Shown here: piece after piece, positions 5,651-14,770 of the stretch
Layout: each line of letters starts with the position of its first letter
Position numbering within the stretch: the stretch's first letter is position 1
Origin: Alphaproteobacteria bacterium
GTDB taxonomy: Bacteria > Pseudomonadota > Alphaproteobacteria > RS24
Assembly (NCBI GenBank): GCA_009920875.1
Contig: RFZE01000019.1
Span: 1 to 17,466 of the forward strand
DNA: 17,466 nt
Direction: 5' to 3'
Notes under the pieces: generated by a model
Seen by the model: the letters and a program-made list of their open reading frames with translations, nothing else
What the model was told of the DNA's origin: nothing
The model's database searches: none
Position numbers and translations under genes: made by a program

Positions 5651-7100
5651 GCTGACCCATATGAAATTGGCTGATGCGACCATGGCGTCGATTGATATTT
5701 GCGGCATCAGTGCCGATAGCCGCACCGTGCAGCCCGGTTATTTATTCGCCGCTCTGGCCGGCGTCGAAGCCGATGGCCGTTCTTTTGTCGGGCAAGCGAT
5801 AGAAAACGGCGCTGCCGCGATTTTGACGCAAGAGCCGATGGTGGCCGGTGTGCCGGTGGTGACTAGTGATAATCCACGCCGCGATCTGGCGTTGATGGCT
5901 GCACGTTTTTTTGAAGTGCAGCCGCCGCATATTGCCGCCATTACCGGCACCAATGGCAAAACATCCAGCGCCGTGTTTTTGCGCCAGCTTTTTGCTGCAG
6001 CAAATTATAAAGCGGCTTCTTTGGGGACGCTCGGCATTGATATGGGGGGTGGGGCTATTGAAGCGACGCTCGACCACACCACGCCCGAGCCGGTGCGCCT
6101 GCATGCGGCCTTGCGCGATTTGGTGGCACATCAAGTGACCCATCTGGCGATGGAAGCATCAAGCCACGGTTTGGCACAATATCGTTTGGATGGGGTGCAC
6201 TTATCGCTTGCCGGTTTCACCAATTTATCGCGCGACCATCTCGATTATCATGCCGGCGCGGAAGAGTATGCCGCTGCCAAGCAACGTTTGTTCACCGAAA
6301 TATTGGCAGCTGACGGCACGGCCGTCATTACCATGACGCAGGACGCCGGGGTGGCAATGGCTGCGGCCTGTGCTGCAACCGGTCGCTCAGTGCTGGAAGT
6401 CGGGCGGCCCGGCGATGCGGTTCATATGGCCATCACGGCGCGTCGCGCCACCGGACTTGACGTCACTGTTGACTTGGACGGCGCGCGTCATGATGTAACG
6501 CTGCCGCTTATTGGCGATTTCCAAATTGAAAATCTGACGCTGGCTATGGGTATGGCGAAAGCTGCCGGAATTGACGCCACAACCATATTGGAGGCGTGTC
6601 GCGATTTACAAGCGCCGCGCGGGCGCATGCAATTGGCCGGTCGCACATCTGAAGGGGCAGCGGTTTTTGTCGATTACGCGCATACGCCGGACGCGTTGGA
6701 AAATGCGCTGACCGCTTTGCGCCGCCATGTACCCCAAGGCGGGCGTTTGCTTGTCATGTTCGGCTGCGGCGGCGATCGCGATAGCGGCAAGCGACCTGAA
6801 ATGGGGGCTGTCGCTGCCAATCACGCTGATATGGTTTTCGTAACCGATGACAATCCGCGCCATGAAGATGCGGCTGATATTCGCGCTGCCATTATGGCGG
6901 CGTGTCCCGATGCGACCGAGATTGGCGATCGGGGCGCGGCCATTGAAGCCGTGCTTGCGGCGGCACAAGCTGATGATTTGGTTTTGCTGGCCGGTAAAGG
7001 TCATGAGAGCGGGCAAATTATCGGCGACATAATTTTGCCGTTTGATGACGTCACAATGGCGCAATCCATATTGGCGTCGAAAGGAGGGCACCATGCGTGA
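5637..7100 (+). CDS. murE: UDP-MurNAc-L-Ala-D-Glu: meso-diaminopimelate ligase
   Basis: MurE is the cytoplasmic ATP-dependent ligase that adds the third stem residue to the muropeptide precursor. It has 487 residues, normal for the family. SADSRTVQPGYLFAAL (25-40) is the UDP-binding N-terminal domain. GTNGKTS (104-110) is the ATP-binding loop, followed by SSHGLAQYRLDGV and DHLDYHAGAEEYAAAKQRLF, which carries the lysine expected to be carbamylated. DNPR at 405-408 is the signature that selects meso-diaminopimelate rather than lysine, so the peptidoglycan is of the usual Gram-negative type. The start at 5637 has AGGGGAGG at 5621-5628. It overlaps ftsI by 14 nt and murF by 8 nt. Confidence 0.97.
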   Translation: MRLDELTHMKLADATMASIDICGISADSRTVQPGYLFAALAGVEADGRSFVGQAIENGAAAILTQEPMVAGVPVVTSDNPRRDLALMAARFFEVQPPHIAAITGTNGKTSSAVFLRQLFAAANYKAASLGTLGIDMGGGAIEATLDHTTPEPVRLHAALRDLVAHQVTHLAMEASSHGLAQYRLDGVHLSLAGFTNLSRDHLDYHAGAEEYAAAKQRLFTEILAADGTAVITMTQDAGVAMAAACAATGRSVLEVGRPGDAVHMAITARRATGLDVTVDLDGARHDVTLPLIGDFQIENLTLAMGMAKAAGIDATTILEACRDLQAPRGRMQLAGRTSEGAAVFVDYAHTPDALENALTALRRHVPQGGRLLVMFGCGGDRDSGKRPEMGAVAANHADMVFVTDDNPRHEDAADIRAAIMAACPDATEIGDRGAAIEAVLAAAQADDLVLLAGKGHESGQIIGDIILPFDDVTMAQSILASKGGHHA

Positions 7101-8538
7101 TGTTCTCTGGCACGGCAAAGAAGTTTTGGCCGCCTTGCAGGCGCATCTCACCGCATCCCCCGGCGCTGATTGGCAGGCGCAAGGTTTGGCGATTGATACG
7201 CGCGATTTATTGGCCGGTGATATTTTTGTCGCCTTGCCGGGCGAAAAAGCGCATGGCCATGATTATGTCGCGCAAGCTTTCCAAGACGGCGCGGCGGCGG
7301 CTTTGGTTGGCGCCGATTTCGAGGCTGCCGATTTGGATAAAGACGCCGTGCTGCTGCCGGTTGATAATGTTCTGGCAGCATTGGAAAGCTTGGCGCGCGC
7401 AGCGCGCAAACGCAGCGCCGCGCAAATTATTGCCATTACCGGCAGTGTCGGCAAAACCGGCACCAAAGCCAGCCTTGCCGATGCGTTGGCCAAATCGGGC
7501 AAAACCCATGCTGCCGAGCGCAGCTTCAACAATCACATCGGCGTGCCGCTCTCTTTGGCGCGTCTGCCGCAAGATGCTGAATATGGTGTCTTTGAATTGG
7601 GTATGAACCATGCCGGTGAGATTGCCGCTTTGGTCGATATGGTCAGGCCGCATTGCGCCATCATCACCACCATTGCGGCGGCGCATATTGAAAATTTCCC
7701 GTCAATGGAAGCGCTGGCCGCAGCGAAAGCAGAAATTCTTTCAGGTGTCGAAAGCGGCGGTAGCGCCGTATTGCCGTTTGACAATGCTTATTTTGATGCG
7801 CTGCGAAAAGAGGCCGAGGCACAGGCGCTCAATATTGTCAGCTTCTCGGCGGAAGGGCGTGACGGCGCCGATAATCGCGTCAATCGCGCCAAACTGCACG
7901 CCACTTGCTCTTGCGTCACAGCGATGATGGGCGCGCAGCCCGTGACTTACAAAATCGGTGCGCCGGGCATTCATTTGGTGGCCAATAGTCTGGCCGTGCT
8001 CAGTGCCGTGCAATTGGTTGGTGCCGATTTGGCCTTGGCAGCTTTGTCTTTGGCCGAGCATGACGGCATGGCAGGGCGCGGCGCGCGCTATCGTTTGGGT
8101 GCTGATAATGCGCCGATTACGCTGATTGATGAGAGCTATAATGCCAACCCCACTTCAATGGCGGCGGCGCTTGAGACATTGGGTTTGACCCCCCGCAAAG
8201 GGCGCGGGCGCCGTATTGCGGTATTGGGCGACATGGCCGAGCTTGGTGATGATGCGACGCAACTCCATGCCGCTTTGGCCGATAAGACGGAAAGCGCCGA
8301 TATTGATTTGGTGATTACCTGCGGCGCGCTGATGCAGCATTTACACAATGCGCTGCCCCCCGGCCGCATTGGCGCGCATGCCGAGGATCACGAGGCGGCG
8401 CTCAAGATTTTGCGTGATGAATTGCAAGACGATGATGTCGTGATGATTAAAGGCTCCAATGCCAGCCGCATGGGCTTGGTGGTGGAGGGCTTGATTGACC
8501 TTTTGACCGATACCCCACAACAAAAAGAGGCGCGCTGA
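7093..8538 (+). CDS. murF: UDP-MurNAc-tripeptide: D-Ala-D-Ala ligase
   Basis: MurF completes the UDP-MurNAc-pentapeptide by adding the D-Ala-D-Ala made by Ddl, using ATP in the cytoplasm. It has 481 residues. IDTRDLLAGDIFVALPG (34-50) is the N-terminal substrate domain, GSVGKTGTK (117-125) the ATP loop, NNHIGVPLSL and ELGMNHAGEI the central-domain motifs, and DESYNANP (346-353) the C-terminal domain signature. The same frame is open back to 7042, but the real start is the ATG at 7093, which has AAGGAGG directly upstream (7081-7087) and matches the family N-terminus. It overlaps the murE 3' end by 8 nt, and its stop overlaps the mraY start by one base (TGATG). Confidence 0.97.
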   Translation: MRDVLWHGKEVLAALQAHLTASPGADWQAQGLAIDTRDLLAGDIFVALPGEKAHGHDYVAQAFQDGAAAALVGADFEAADLDKDAVLLPVDNVLAALESLARAARKRSAAQIIAITGSVGKTGTKASLADALAKSGKTHAAERSFNNHIGVPLSLARLPQDAEYGVFELGMNHAGEIAALVDMVRPHCAIITTIAAAHIENFPSMEALAAAKAEILSGVESGGSAVLPFDNAYFDALRKEAEAQALNIVSFSAEGRDGADNRVNRAKLHATCSCVTAMMGAQPVTYKIGAPGIHLVANSLAVLSAVQLVGADLALAALSLAEHDGMAGRGARYRLGADNAPITLIDESYNANPTSMAAALETLGLTPRKGRGRRIAVLGDMAELGDDATQLHAALADKTESADIDLVITCGALMQHLHNALPPGRIGAHAEDHEAALKILRDELQDDDVVMIKGSNASRMGLVVEGLIDLLTDTPQQKEAR

Positions 8539-9626
8539 TGTTTTATTATATGACTCAAATTTTGGGCGATGTGCCGGGGGGTAATCTTTTCAATTACATC
8601 ACCTTCCGCGCCGGTGGTGCGACCATGACGGCCCTGCTCATCAGTTTTATTTTGGCGCCGTGGATGATCAATACATTGCGTAATCGCCAAGGCCGTGGCC
8701 AACCCATTCGCGCCGATGGCCCGCAATCCCATTTGACGACGAAGGTCGGCACGCCGACCATGGGCGGCTTGCTTATTCTGTTGGCTTCTATCGGCTCGAC
8801 CCTTTTATGGGGCAATTTACAAAACATATTTTTGTGGATTGCCTTGCTCACCACTATGGGCTTCGGGCTTATCGGCTTTGCCGATGATTATTCAAAATTG
8901 CGCGGCCATTCCAGCGATGGCGTGCCGGGGCGCGTCAAGCTTGTGCTGGAATCGCTGATTGCTATTGTCGCAATCATATTCATCAGCGCCAATCTGCCGC
9001 CCGAATTGGCGACCAGCTATGCCGTGCCGTTTTTCAAAGACCTGCTTTTGCCGTTCGGCTTGCCGCTCTATTTGATTGCCGGTCTGATTGTTATTGTCGG
9101 CTCATCCAATGCGGTCAATCTGACCGATGGGCTGGACGGGCTGGCCATTGTGCCGACAATGATTGCCGCCGCCAGTTTCGGCTTTATCGCCTATCTCGTC
9201 GGCAATGCCATTTTCGCCAATTATCTGCAAGTCCATTACGTGCCGGGCACGGGCGAACTGGCCGTGTTCTGTGCCGCGCTTATCGGCTCGGGTCTCGGCT
9301 TTCTTTGGTATAATGCACCGCCCGCCGCCGTGTTTATGGGTGACACCGGCTCATTGGCTTTGGGCGCGGCGCTGGGCACTATTGCCATCATCACCAAGCA
9401 TGAATTGGTGCTCGCCATAATTGGCGGGCTGTTTGTGCTGGAAGCGGTATCGGTGATTGTGCAGGTTGCCTCCTTCAAGCTGACCGGCAAACGGGTCTTT
9501 GCGATGGCGCCACTGCATCACCATTTCGAGCAGCGCGGCTGGGCCGAAAGCACCATTGTCATTCGGTTTTGGATTATTTCCGTCGTCCTCGCGCTGGTCG
9601 GCCTTGCCACGTTGAAGCTGAGGTAA
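8538..9626 (+). CDS. mraY: Phospho-MurNAc-pentapeptide transferase MraY
   Basis: MraY transfers phospho-MurNAc-pentapeptide from UDP to undecaprenyl phosphate, making lipid I at the inner membrane. It has 362 residues, the usual length, with about ten hydrophobic membrane segments. Active-site motifs are present: the magnesium and catalytic aspartates in FADDYSK (Asp116, Asp117), NAVNLTDGLDGLA (191-203), FMGDTGS (266-272), and PLHHHFEQRGW with the histidine triplet at 327-329. GTPTMGG (71-77) is the conserved loop near the N-terminus. AGAGG at 8526-8530 gives a reasonable ribosome-binding site. The gene overlaps murF by one base and is followed by murD after 3 nt. Confidence 0.97.
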   Translation: MFYYMTQILGDVPGGNLFNYITFRAGGATMTALLISFILAPWMINTLRNRQGRGQPIRADGPQSHLTTKVGTPTMGGLLILLASIGSTLLWGNLQNIFLWIALLTTMGFGLIGFADDYSKLRGHSSDGVPGRVKLVLESLIAIVAIIFISANLPPELATSYAVPFFKDLLLPFGLPLYLIAGLIVIVGSSNAVNLTDGLDGLAIVPTMIAAASFGFIAYLVGNAIFANYLQVHYVPGTGELAVFCAALIGSGLGFLWYNAPPAAVFMGDTGSLALGAALGTIAIITKHELVLAIIGGLFVLEAVSVIVQVASFKLTGKRVFAMAPLHHHFEQRGWAESTIVIRFWIISVVLALVGLATLKLR

Positions 9627-9629
9627 TTG

Positions 9630-11042
9630 ATGATTGCATTGCCGACATATTCAGGTGAGACCGCCATATTCGGACTGGGCCGTTCGGGCCTCGCAGCCGT
9701 GGCGGCGCTGTGCGCGGTGGGCAATCGCGTGGTCGCGTGGGATGATGCGGAAGCACCGCGCGCCAAAGCGGCTGAATTGGGCGCCGATATTCGCGATTTG
9801 GCACAAGATTTCGGCACGGCAGAGCGTTTGATTGTCAGCCCGGGCGTGCCATTGACCCATCCTGAACCGCATGGGGTGATTGCCGCAGCGCGCGCCGCCA
9901 ATGCCGAAATTTGGGGCGATATGGATTTATTTGCCGACGCGCTGGCGCATGGTGACCTGGGCGAGGCGGTAACGCTAATCGGCATTACCGGCACCAATGG
10001 CAAGTCAACCACCACGGCACTGGTAACGCATATGCTGGAAATGGCGGGTCACAAAACCCATCAGGGCGGCAATATCGGCACGCCGGTTTTGGAGCTGCCG
10101 CTTGAGAAAGGCGCGGCCTATGTGCTTGAGCTGTCATCTTACCAGCTTGATTTGAACCGCCGCTTTGATGTCGATATCGGCGTTTGGCTCAACCTCACCC
10201 CCGACCATTTGGACCGGCATGGCGATATGGCCGGTTATGCAGCGGCTAAAGCGCAACTCTTTGCCGATGGCAAAGCGGCGCGGGCGCGCATTATCGGCAT
10301 TGACGATGCGTATATGCGCGCACTGGCCGATAATCTGGCACAAGACGGTTTGCCGCTTGTGACATTGGGCGCGCAAAATGCCGATTTGATTTATCTCGCC
10401 AATGCTTTTCAAGACGGCAGCGAGAATATATCGCTGGCCGATTATCCTGCTCTGCCGGGCGCGCATAATGCGCAAAACGCTGCCGCCGCTTTTGCTGTCG
10501 GTCAGGCTATGGGGCTGTCGCAAAAACAAATCTTGGCAGCGTTTGAAAGCTTTGGCGGCATGCCGCATCGGCTGCAAATTATTGCTGACTATGAAGCCAT
10601 TAAATTCGTCAATGACTCGAAAGCAACCAATATTGAGGCGACGCGCCATGCTCTGGCCGCTTTTGACAATATTTACTGGATTGCCGGTGGGCGCGCCAAG
10701 ATGGATGCTGACGGTCAAATCGGCTTGGATATGTTGAATCCTTATTTCGGCAATGTGCGCGGTGCTTATCTCATTGGCGAAGCGGCGCAGGTCTTTGCCA
10801 ACGCCTTGGCCGATGCCATGCCGACAAGGGTTTCGGGCACGCTTGACCAAGCGGTCGCTGATGCGGCCATGCAAGCCAAGTCCGATCATTTGGAGGCGCC
10901 GGTTGTTCTCTTGTCGCCGGCCTGCGCCTCATTTGACCAATATGAAGATTTCGAAGCACGCGGCGATGCTTTCGCCGCCGCCACTGTCGATTGGATAAAT
11001 GCCGATAAAGCGGTGGCGATAAATGCGGAGGGCGCACGATGA
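9630..11042 (+). CDS. murD: UDP-MurNAc-L-Ala: D-glutamate ligase
   Basis: MurD adds D-glutamate to UDP-MurNAc-L-alanine in the cytoplasm using ATP. It has 470 residues. FGLGRSGLAA (14-23) is the Rossmann-like UDP-binding loop and GTNGKST (121-127) the ATP loop. ELSSYQLD, LNLTPDHLDRHG, FVNDSKATN and the C-terminal LSPACASFDQYEDFEARGDAF are all typical. The ATG at 9630 has TGAGGT at 9619-9624 with 5-nt spacing. A TTG one codon earlier is unlikely. This is the only junction in the cluster without an overlap (3-nt gap after mraY). The stop overlaps the ftsW start as ATGA. Confidence 0.97.
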   Translation: MIALPTYSGETAIFGLGRSGLAAVAALCAVGNRVVAWDDAEAPRAKAAELGADIRDLAQDFGTAERLIVSPGVPLTHPEPHGVIAAARAANAEIWGDMDLFADALAHGDLGEAVTLIGITGTNGKSTTTALVTHMLEMAGHKTHQGGNIGTPVLELPLEKGAAYVLELSSYQLDLNRRFDVDIGVWLNLTPDHLDRHGDMAGYAAAKAQLFADGKAARARIIGIDDAYMRALADNLAQDGLPLVTLGAQNADLIYLANAFQDGSENISLADYPALPGAHNAQNAAAAFAVGQAMGLSQKQILAAFESFGGMPHRLQIIADYEAIKFVNDSKATNIEATRHALAAFDNIYWIAGGRAKMDADGQIGLDMLNPYFGNVRGAYLIGEAAQVFANALADAMPTRVSGTLDQAVADAAMQAKSDHLEAPVVLLSPACASFDQYEDFEARGDAFAAATVDWINADKAVAINAEGAR

Positions 11043-12211
11043 ATATGCTGTCCCGCACCAGCCGAAACCCGATCGCCAAATGGTGGTGGACCGTAGACCG
11101 GCAAATGGTCATTGGTGTGATGGTGCTTTTGGGCATGGGCTTTTTCGCCGCTTTTGCAGCCAGTCCCGCCGTGGCGCAGCATATTGGCAAATCGACTTAT
11201 TACTTCGCCAATAAGCAATTGGTGTTTTTGGGGCTCGCGGCTTTTGTTTTCCTCGCCGTGTCCATGCTCGACGCGATATGGATTCGCCGCTTGGCGGTGC
11301 TGATGCTTATCGGCGCAATCGGCGGTGTGGTGCTGACTCTATTCGCCGGGGTTACGGTAAAGGGAGCGAGTCGTTGGTTGCACATATTTGGCGTATCCGT
11401 CCAGCCATCTGAAATCCTCAAGCCCGCTTTTGTCGTTGTCGTCGCGTGGTTGATGGCGCGCCAACGCGCCCGTTTCAAGGCCTATGATGTCTGGTATGCG
11501 CTGGCGCTTCTGGTCGGCTGTTGTTTGCTGCTCGCCATGCAGCCTGATTTTGGACAAACAATTTTGCTGGCGCTGGTCTGGATGTGCCTGTTTTATCTCG
11601 CCGGCGGCTCTTTAAAGCTGATTGCCGGCTTGAGCTCTATCGGATTGGCGGCAGGGGTGTATGTTTATTCCGCCTATCCCTATTTCCGCAGCCGCATTGA
11701 GCGGTTTCTCGACCCGTCAACCGGTGACACTTATCAGGTCGACAAAGCCATGGATGCCATTCGATCGGGCGGTGTTACCGGTGTCGGCCCGGGCGACGGC
11801 AAGGTGAAATCAATATTGCCCGATGCCCATGCCGATTATGTTTTTGCCGTGGCGGCCGAAGAGGGCGGTCTGCTGATGGGCGGTTTCATCATTCTGACTT
11901 TTGCTTTCCTTGTGTGGCGCGCGCTATGGGCGCTGCGCGAAGAGAATGAGCATTGGGTGCAATTGGCCTCGGCCGGTCTGATTTGCCTTTTCGGTTTGCA
12001 GGCGATTATCAATCTCGGCGTCAATCTCAATCTCATCCCGTCAAAAGGCATGACCTTGCCGTTTATTTCTTATGGCGGCTCATCGCTGCTCGCATCGGCC
12101 ATCACCATGGGCATGCTTGTTGGTTTGATGCGCCGACGCGGCACGGTTCATCTCAGCATGCGCGCGCTTCCTGCCGCCGCTTTGCCAATTACAAATGGAG
12201 CGCACCGATGA
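11039..12211 (+). CDS. ftsW: Septal peptidoglycan glycosyltransferase FtsW
   Basis: FtsW is the SEDS-family polymerase that links lipid II into glycan strands at the septum, in complex with FtsI. It has 390 residues and many hydrophobic segments (about nine or ten membrane helices). PSEILKPAFVVVVAW is the conserved helix after the first large loop. PDAHADYVFAVAAEEGG (from 261) carries Asp266, the position of the catalytic aspartate in SEDS enzymes. NLGVNLNLIPSKGMTLPFISYGGSS-type sequence follows and is diagnostic. FtsW rather than RodA is supported by the location between murD and murG. GGAGGG at 11027-11032 precedes the start; both ends overlap neighbours by 4 nt (ATGA). Confidence 0.96.
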   Translation: MNMLSRTSRNPIAKWWWTVDRQMVIGVMVLLGMGFFAAFAASPAVAQHIGKSTYYFANKQLVFLGLAAFVFLAVSMLDAIWIRRLAVLMLIGAIGGVVLTLFAGVTVKGASRWLHIFGVSVQPSEILKPAFVVVVAWLMARQRARFKAYDVWYALALLVGCCLLLAMQPDFGQTILLALVWMCLFYLAGGSLKLIAGLSSIGLAAGVYVYSAYPYFRSRIERFLDPSTGDTYQVDKAMDAIRSGGVTGVGPGDGKVKSILPDAHADYVFAVAAEEGGLLMGGFIILTFAFLVWRALWALREENEHWVQLASAGLICLFGLQAIINLGVNLNLIPSKGMTLPFISYGGSSLLASAITMGMLVGLMRRRGTVHLSMRALPAAALPITNGAHR

Positions 12212-13350
12212 GTGGTGTCGATAAAATCCTTCTTGCCGCCGGTGGCACGGGCGGTCACATGTTCCCAGCCGGAGCGCTGGCCGAGCAATTAAAAGAAGCC
12301 GGCTATGACGTACATCTCGCCACCGATAAACGCGGCATGGCCTATGTCTCGAATTTGACGCCCATGGAATTGCACCAGCTTCCCGCTGCCACCGTCTATG
12401 GCGGCGGCTTATTGGCATTGCCGCTACGCGTCATCACCTTAATTCTCAGTTTGCTGGCGTCACTCATTCTCATTATTCGACTGCGTCCCAAAGTCATTAT
12501 CGGCTTTGGTGGCTATCCGTCATTCGGGCCGGTCATTGCCGGCATTTTACTCCGCAGTCAGGTTCTGGTGCATGAGCAAAATGCCGTCTTGGGTCGGGTC
12601 AATAAATTGGCTGCCAATCTCGGAGCCTATGTTGCAACCAGTTTTAAAGACACTGCAAATATACCGGCTGCGGCAGCCCAAAAATTGCGCCGCACCGGTA
12701 ATCCGCTTCGTCCCGCTATATTAAAAGCGGCTGAAGGCGGTTATCGCTATTTGGCGTCGGCCCGCGCCTTTGAGCTATTGGTCTTTGGCGGCAGTCAAGG
12801 GGCCAGTATTCTTGCGGAAACCGTGCCGCAAGCATTGGCTCTATTGTCGACAGAAAAAAAGCGGCGCCTTCGCGTTGTGCATCAAGTGCGCCAGCCGGAA
12901 ATGCGCGAGGCGCTCGATGCTTATGCCGCAGAAGGCGTTTATTCCGAAATTCGCGACTTTTTCAATGATTTGCCGATCCGCATGCGCCGCGCCCATTTAA
13001 TGATTGCCCGAAGCGGCGCTTCGACGGTTGCCGAGGCGACGGCGCTTGGTGTGCCCAGCATATTTGTGCCGCTTCCCGGCTCGCTCGACCAAGACCAAGC
13101 GCATAATGTGCGCCAGCTGGTCAAGCGCGGTGGTGCCATGGTCATCAATCAAAAAGATTTAACCGCCAAAAGCTTGGCAGCGGAAATTGAAAAACTCATG
13201 GATGATGAAATGCGCTTGCAGAGATTGTCTGACAAGGCGCGCAAATTCGCCGAGCTCGACGCGACCGGCCGCTTATTCCGATATGTCGACGGCCTCGCGC
13301 AAAAACGGCCCGTGCAAGTTGATAAACCGAAGGAGGATAAGAATGGATAA
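12208..13350 (+). CDS. murG: Lipid II synthase MurG (UDP-GlcNAc transferase)
   Basis: MurG is a peripheral inner-membrane GT-B enzyme that transfers GlcNAc from UDP-GlcNAc to lipid I, giving lipid II. It has 380 residues. AAGGTGGHMFPA (10-21) is the N-terminal glycine-rich loop; GFGGYPSFGPV, HEQNAVLGRVNKL, VFGGSQGA, RSGASTVAE and PLPGSLDQDQAHN follow in the expected order. A hydrophobic stretch (LPLRVITLILSLLASLILIIRL) near residues 70-92 fits membrane association, as in other MurG proteins. The frame is open far upstream into ftsW, but the ATG at 12208 (ATGA overlap with the ftsW stop, GGAG at 12197-12200) gives the correct family N-terminus. It overlaps murC by 8 nt. Confidence 0.97.
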   Translation: MSGVDKILLAAGGTGGHMFPAGALAEQLKEAGYDVHLATDKRGMAYVSNLTPMELHQLPAATVYGGGLLALPLRVITLILSLLASLILIIRLRPKVIIGFGGYPSFGPVIAGILLRSQVLVHEQNAVLGRVNKLAANLGAYVATSFKDTANIPAAAAQKLRRTGNPLRPAILKAAEGGYRYLASARAFELLVFGGSQGASILAETVPQALALLSTEKKRRLRVVHQVRQPEMREALDAYAAEGVYSEIRDFFNDLPIRMRRAHLMIARSGASTVAEATALGVPSIFVPLPGSLDQDQAHNVRQLVKRGGAMVINQKDLTAKSLAAEIEKLMDDEMRLQRLSDKARKFAELDATGRLFRYVDGLAQKRPVQVDKPKEDKNG

Positions 13351-14770
13351 AGCCATTTCAACCCCGACCGGTTTGCGACCCTTCGGACGCGTTCACATTG
13401 TCGGCATTGGCGGTATTGGCATGAGCGGCATTGCCGAGGTCATGCATGTGATGGGTTATGAAGTGCAGGGCAGTGATTTGGGCGACAATGCCAATACCAA
13501 ACGTTTGCGCGATATGGGGTTGAAGATAGCTGTCGGCCATGCGGCAGAAAATATTGAGGGCGCCGGGGTGGTGACCGTTTCTTCTGCCGTGGCCGCCGAT
13601 AATGCAGAAATTGTGGCGGCACGCGAAAACCATATTCCGGTGGTGCGCCGCGCCGAAATGCTGGCCGAACTAATGCGCCTGAAGCCTTGCATCACCATTG
13701 CCGGCACGCATGGCAAAACAACAACAACTTCATTGACCGCCGCCATGCTTGATGCGGCGGGACTTGACCCGACCGTCATTAATGGCGGCATCATCAATGC
13801 CTATGGCACCAATGCGCGACTTGGACAGGGCGATTGGATGGTGGTAGAGGCCGATGAAAGCGATGGCACATTTGTGCGCTTGCCGGCAACCATTGGCATT
13901 GTCACCAATATTGACCCTGAACATCTCGACCATTATGGCGATTTTGACGGGCTGCGTGCGGCCTTTGACAGCTATATTGCCAATATTCCATTTTACGGCG
14001 TCGGCATTGTCTGCCTCGACCATGCTGAAGTGCAGGCTCTGGTCGGCCGTGTGACCGACCGCCGTCTCATAACCTATGGGCTTGGTGAACAAGCCGACTT
14101 ACACGCCGTCAATATTCGCGAAGACGGGCTGAAGCAGCATTTCGATATTGTTTATCGCGACCGGCGCAGCGATGCCGATATGGAGATTGAGGGTTTGTGC
14201 TTGCCCATGGCGGGCAAGCATAATTTGCAAAATGCTTTAGCCGCCATTGCCGCCGGTTTGGAATTGGGTGCCAATGCCGACACCATTGCCAAAGCGCTGG
14301 CGGATTTCAGCGGTGTAAAGCGTCGCTTCTCTGCTGCAGGCGAGCTCGGTAAAAATATCCGCATTTTTGACGATTACGCGCATCATCCGGTGGAAATTGA
14401 AGCGGTTCTGGAAAGCGCCCGCGCGGTCAGCAAGGGGCGGGTTGTTGCGGTCATGCAACCCCATCGCTTCACGCGCTTGCGCGATTTGTTCAATGATTTT
14501 TGCGCGTGCATGAACGGTGCTGACGCGGTGCTGCTGCTGCCGGTCTATGAGGCCGGTGAAAGCGCCATTGACGGCATAAATAGCGATGCGCTGGCCGAGG
14601 GCTTGCGCAGTCATGGTCATCGCCATGTCGTGTCGCTGGCCGCAAATGATGATTTGCCCGATGCGCTGGTTGATGTTTTGCAAGCCGATGATGTGGTGAT
14701 TTGCATGGGCGCCGGTTCGATTTCGCAATTGGCCAATGAATTGCCGCAAAAATTGGAGGGGCGTCTATGA
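13343..14770 (+). CDS. murC: UDP-MurNAc: L-alanine ligase
   Basis: MurC adds the first amino acid, L-alanine, to UDP-MurNAc in an ATP-dependent cytoplasmic reaction. It has 475 residues. HIVGIGGIGMSGIAEV (18-33) is the UDP-binding loop, GTHGKTTTT (from 121) the ATP loop, EADESDGTF and NIDPEHLDHYG the central motifs, and MAGKHNLQNALAA, DDYAHHPVEI and QPHRFTRL the C-terminal ones. The frame is open upstream into murG, but the ATG at 13343 has an ideal AAGGAGG at 13330-13336 and fits the family. The stop overlaps murB as ATGA, with no extra gene between murC and murB. Confidence 0.97.
   Translation: MDKAISTPTGLRPFGRVHIVGIGGIGMSGIAEVMHVMGYEVQGSDLGDNANTKRLRDMGLKIAVGHAAENIEGAGVVTVSSAVAADNAEIVAARENHIPVVRRAEMLAELMRLKPCITIAGTHGKTTTTSLTAAMLDAAGLDPTVINGGIINAYGTNARLGQGDWMVVEADESDGTFVRLPATIGIVTNIDPEHLDHYGDFDGLRAAFDSYIANIPFYGVGIVCLDHAEVQALVGRVTDRRLITYGLGEQADLHAVNIREDGLKQHFDIVYRDRRSDADMEIEGLCLPMAGKHNLQNALAAIAAGLELGANADTIAKALADFSGVKRRFSAAGELGKNIRIFDDYAHHPVEIEAVLESARAVSKGRVVAVMQPHRFTRLRDLFNDFCACMNGADAVLLLPVYEAGESAIDGINSDALAEGLRSHGHRHVVSLAANDDLPDALVDVLQADDVVICMGAGSISQLANELPQKLEGRL

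Noticed and set aside
10134..10889. Minus-strand open frame (251 codons) opposite murD
   Set aside because: Antisense shadow; no motif and no plausible promoter or ribosome-binding site.
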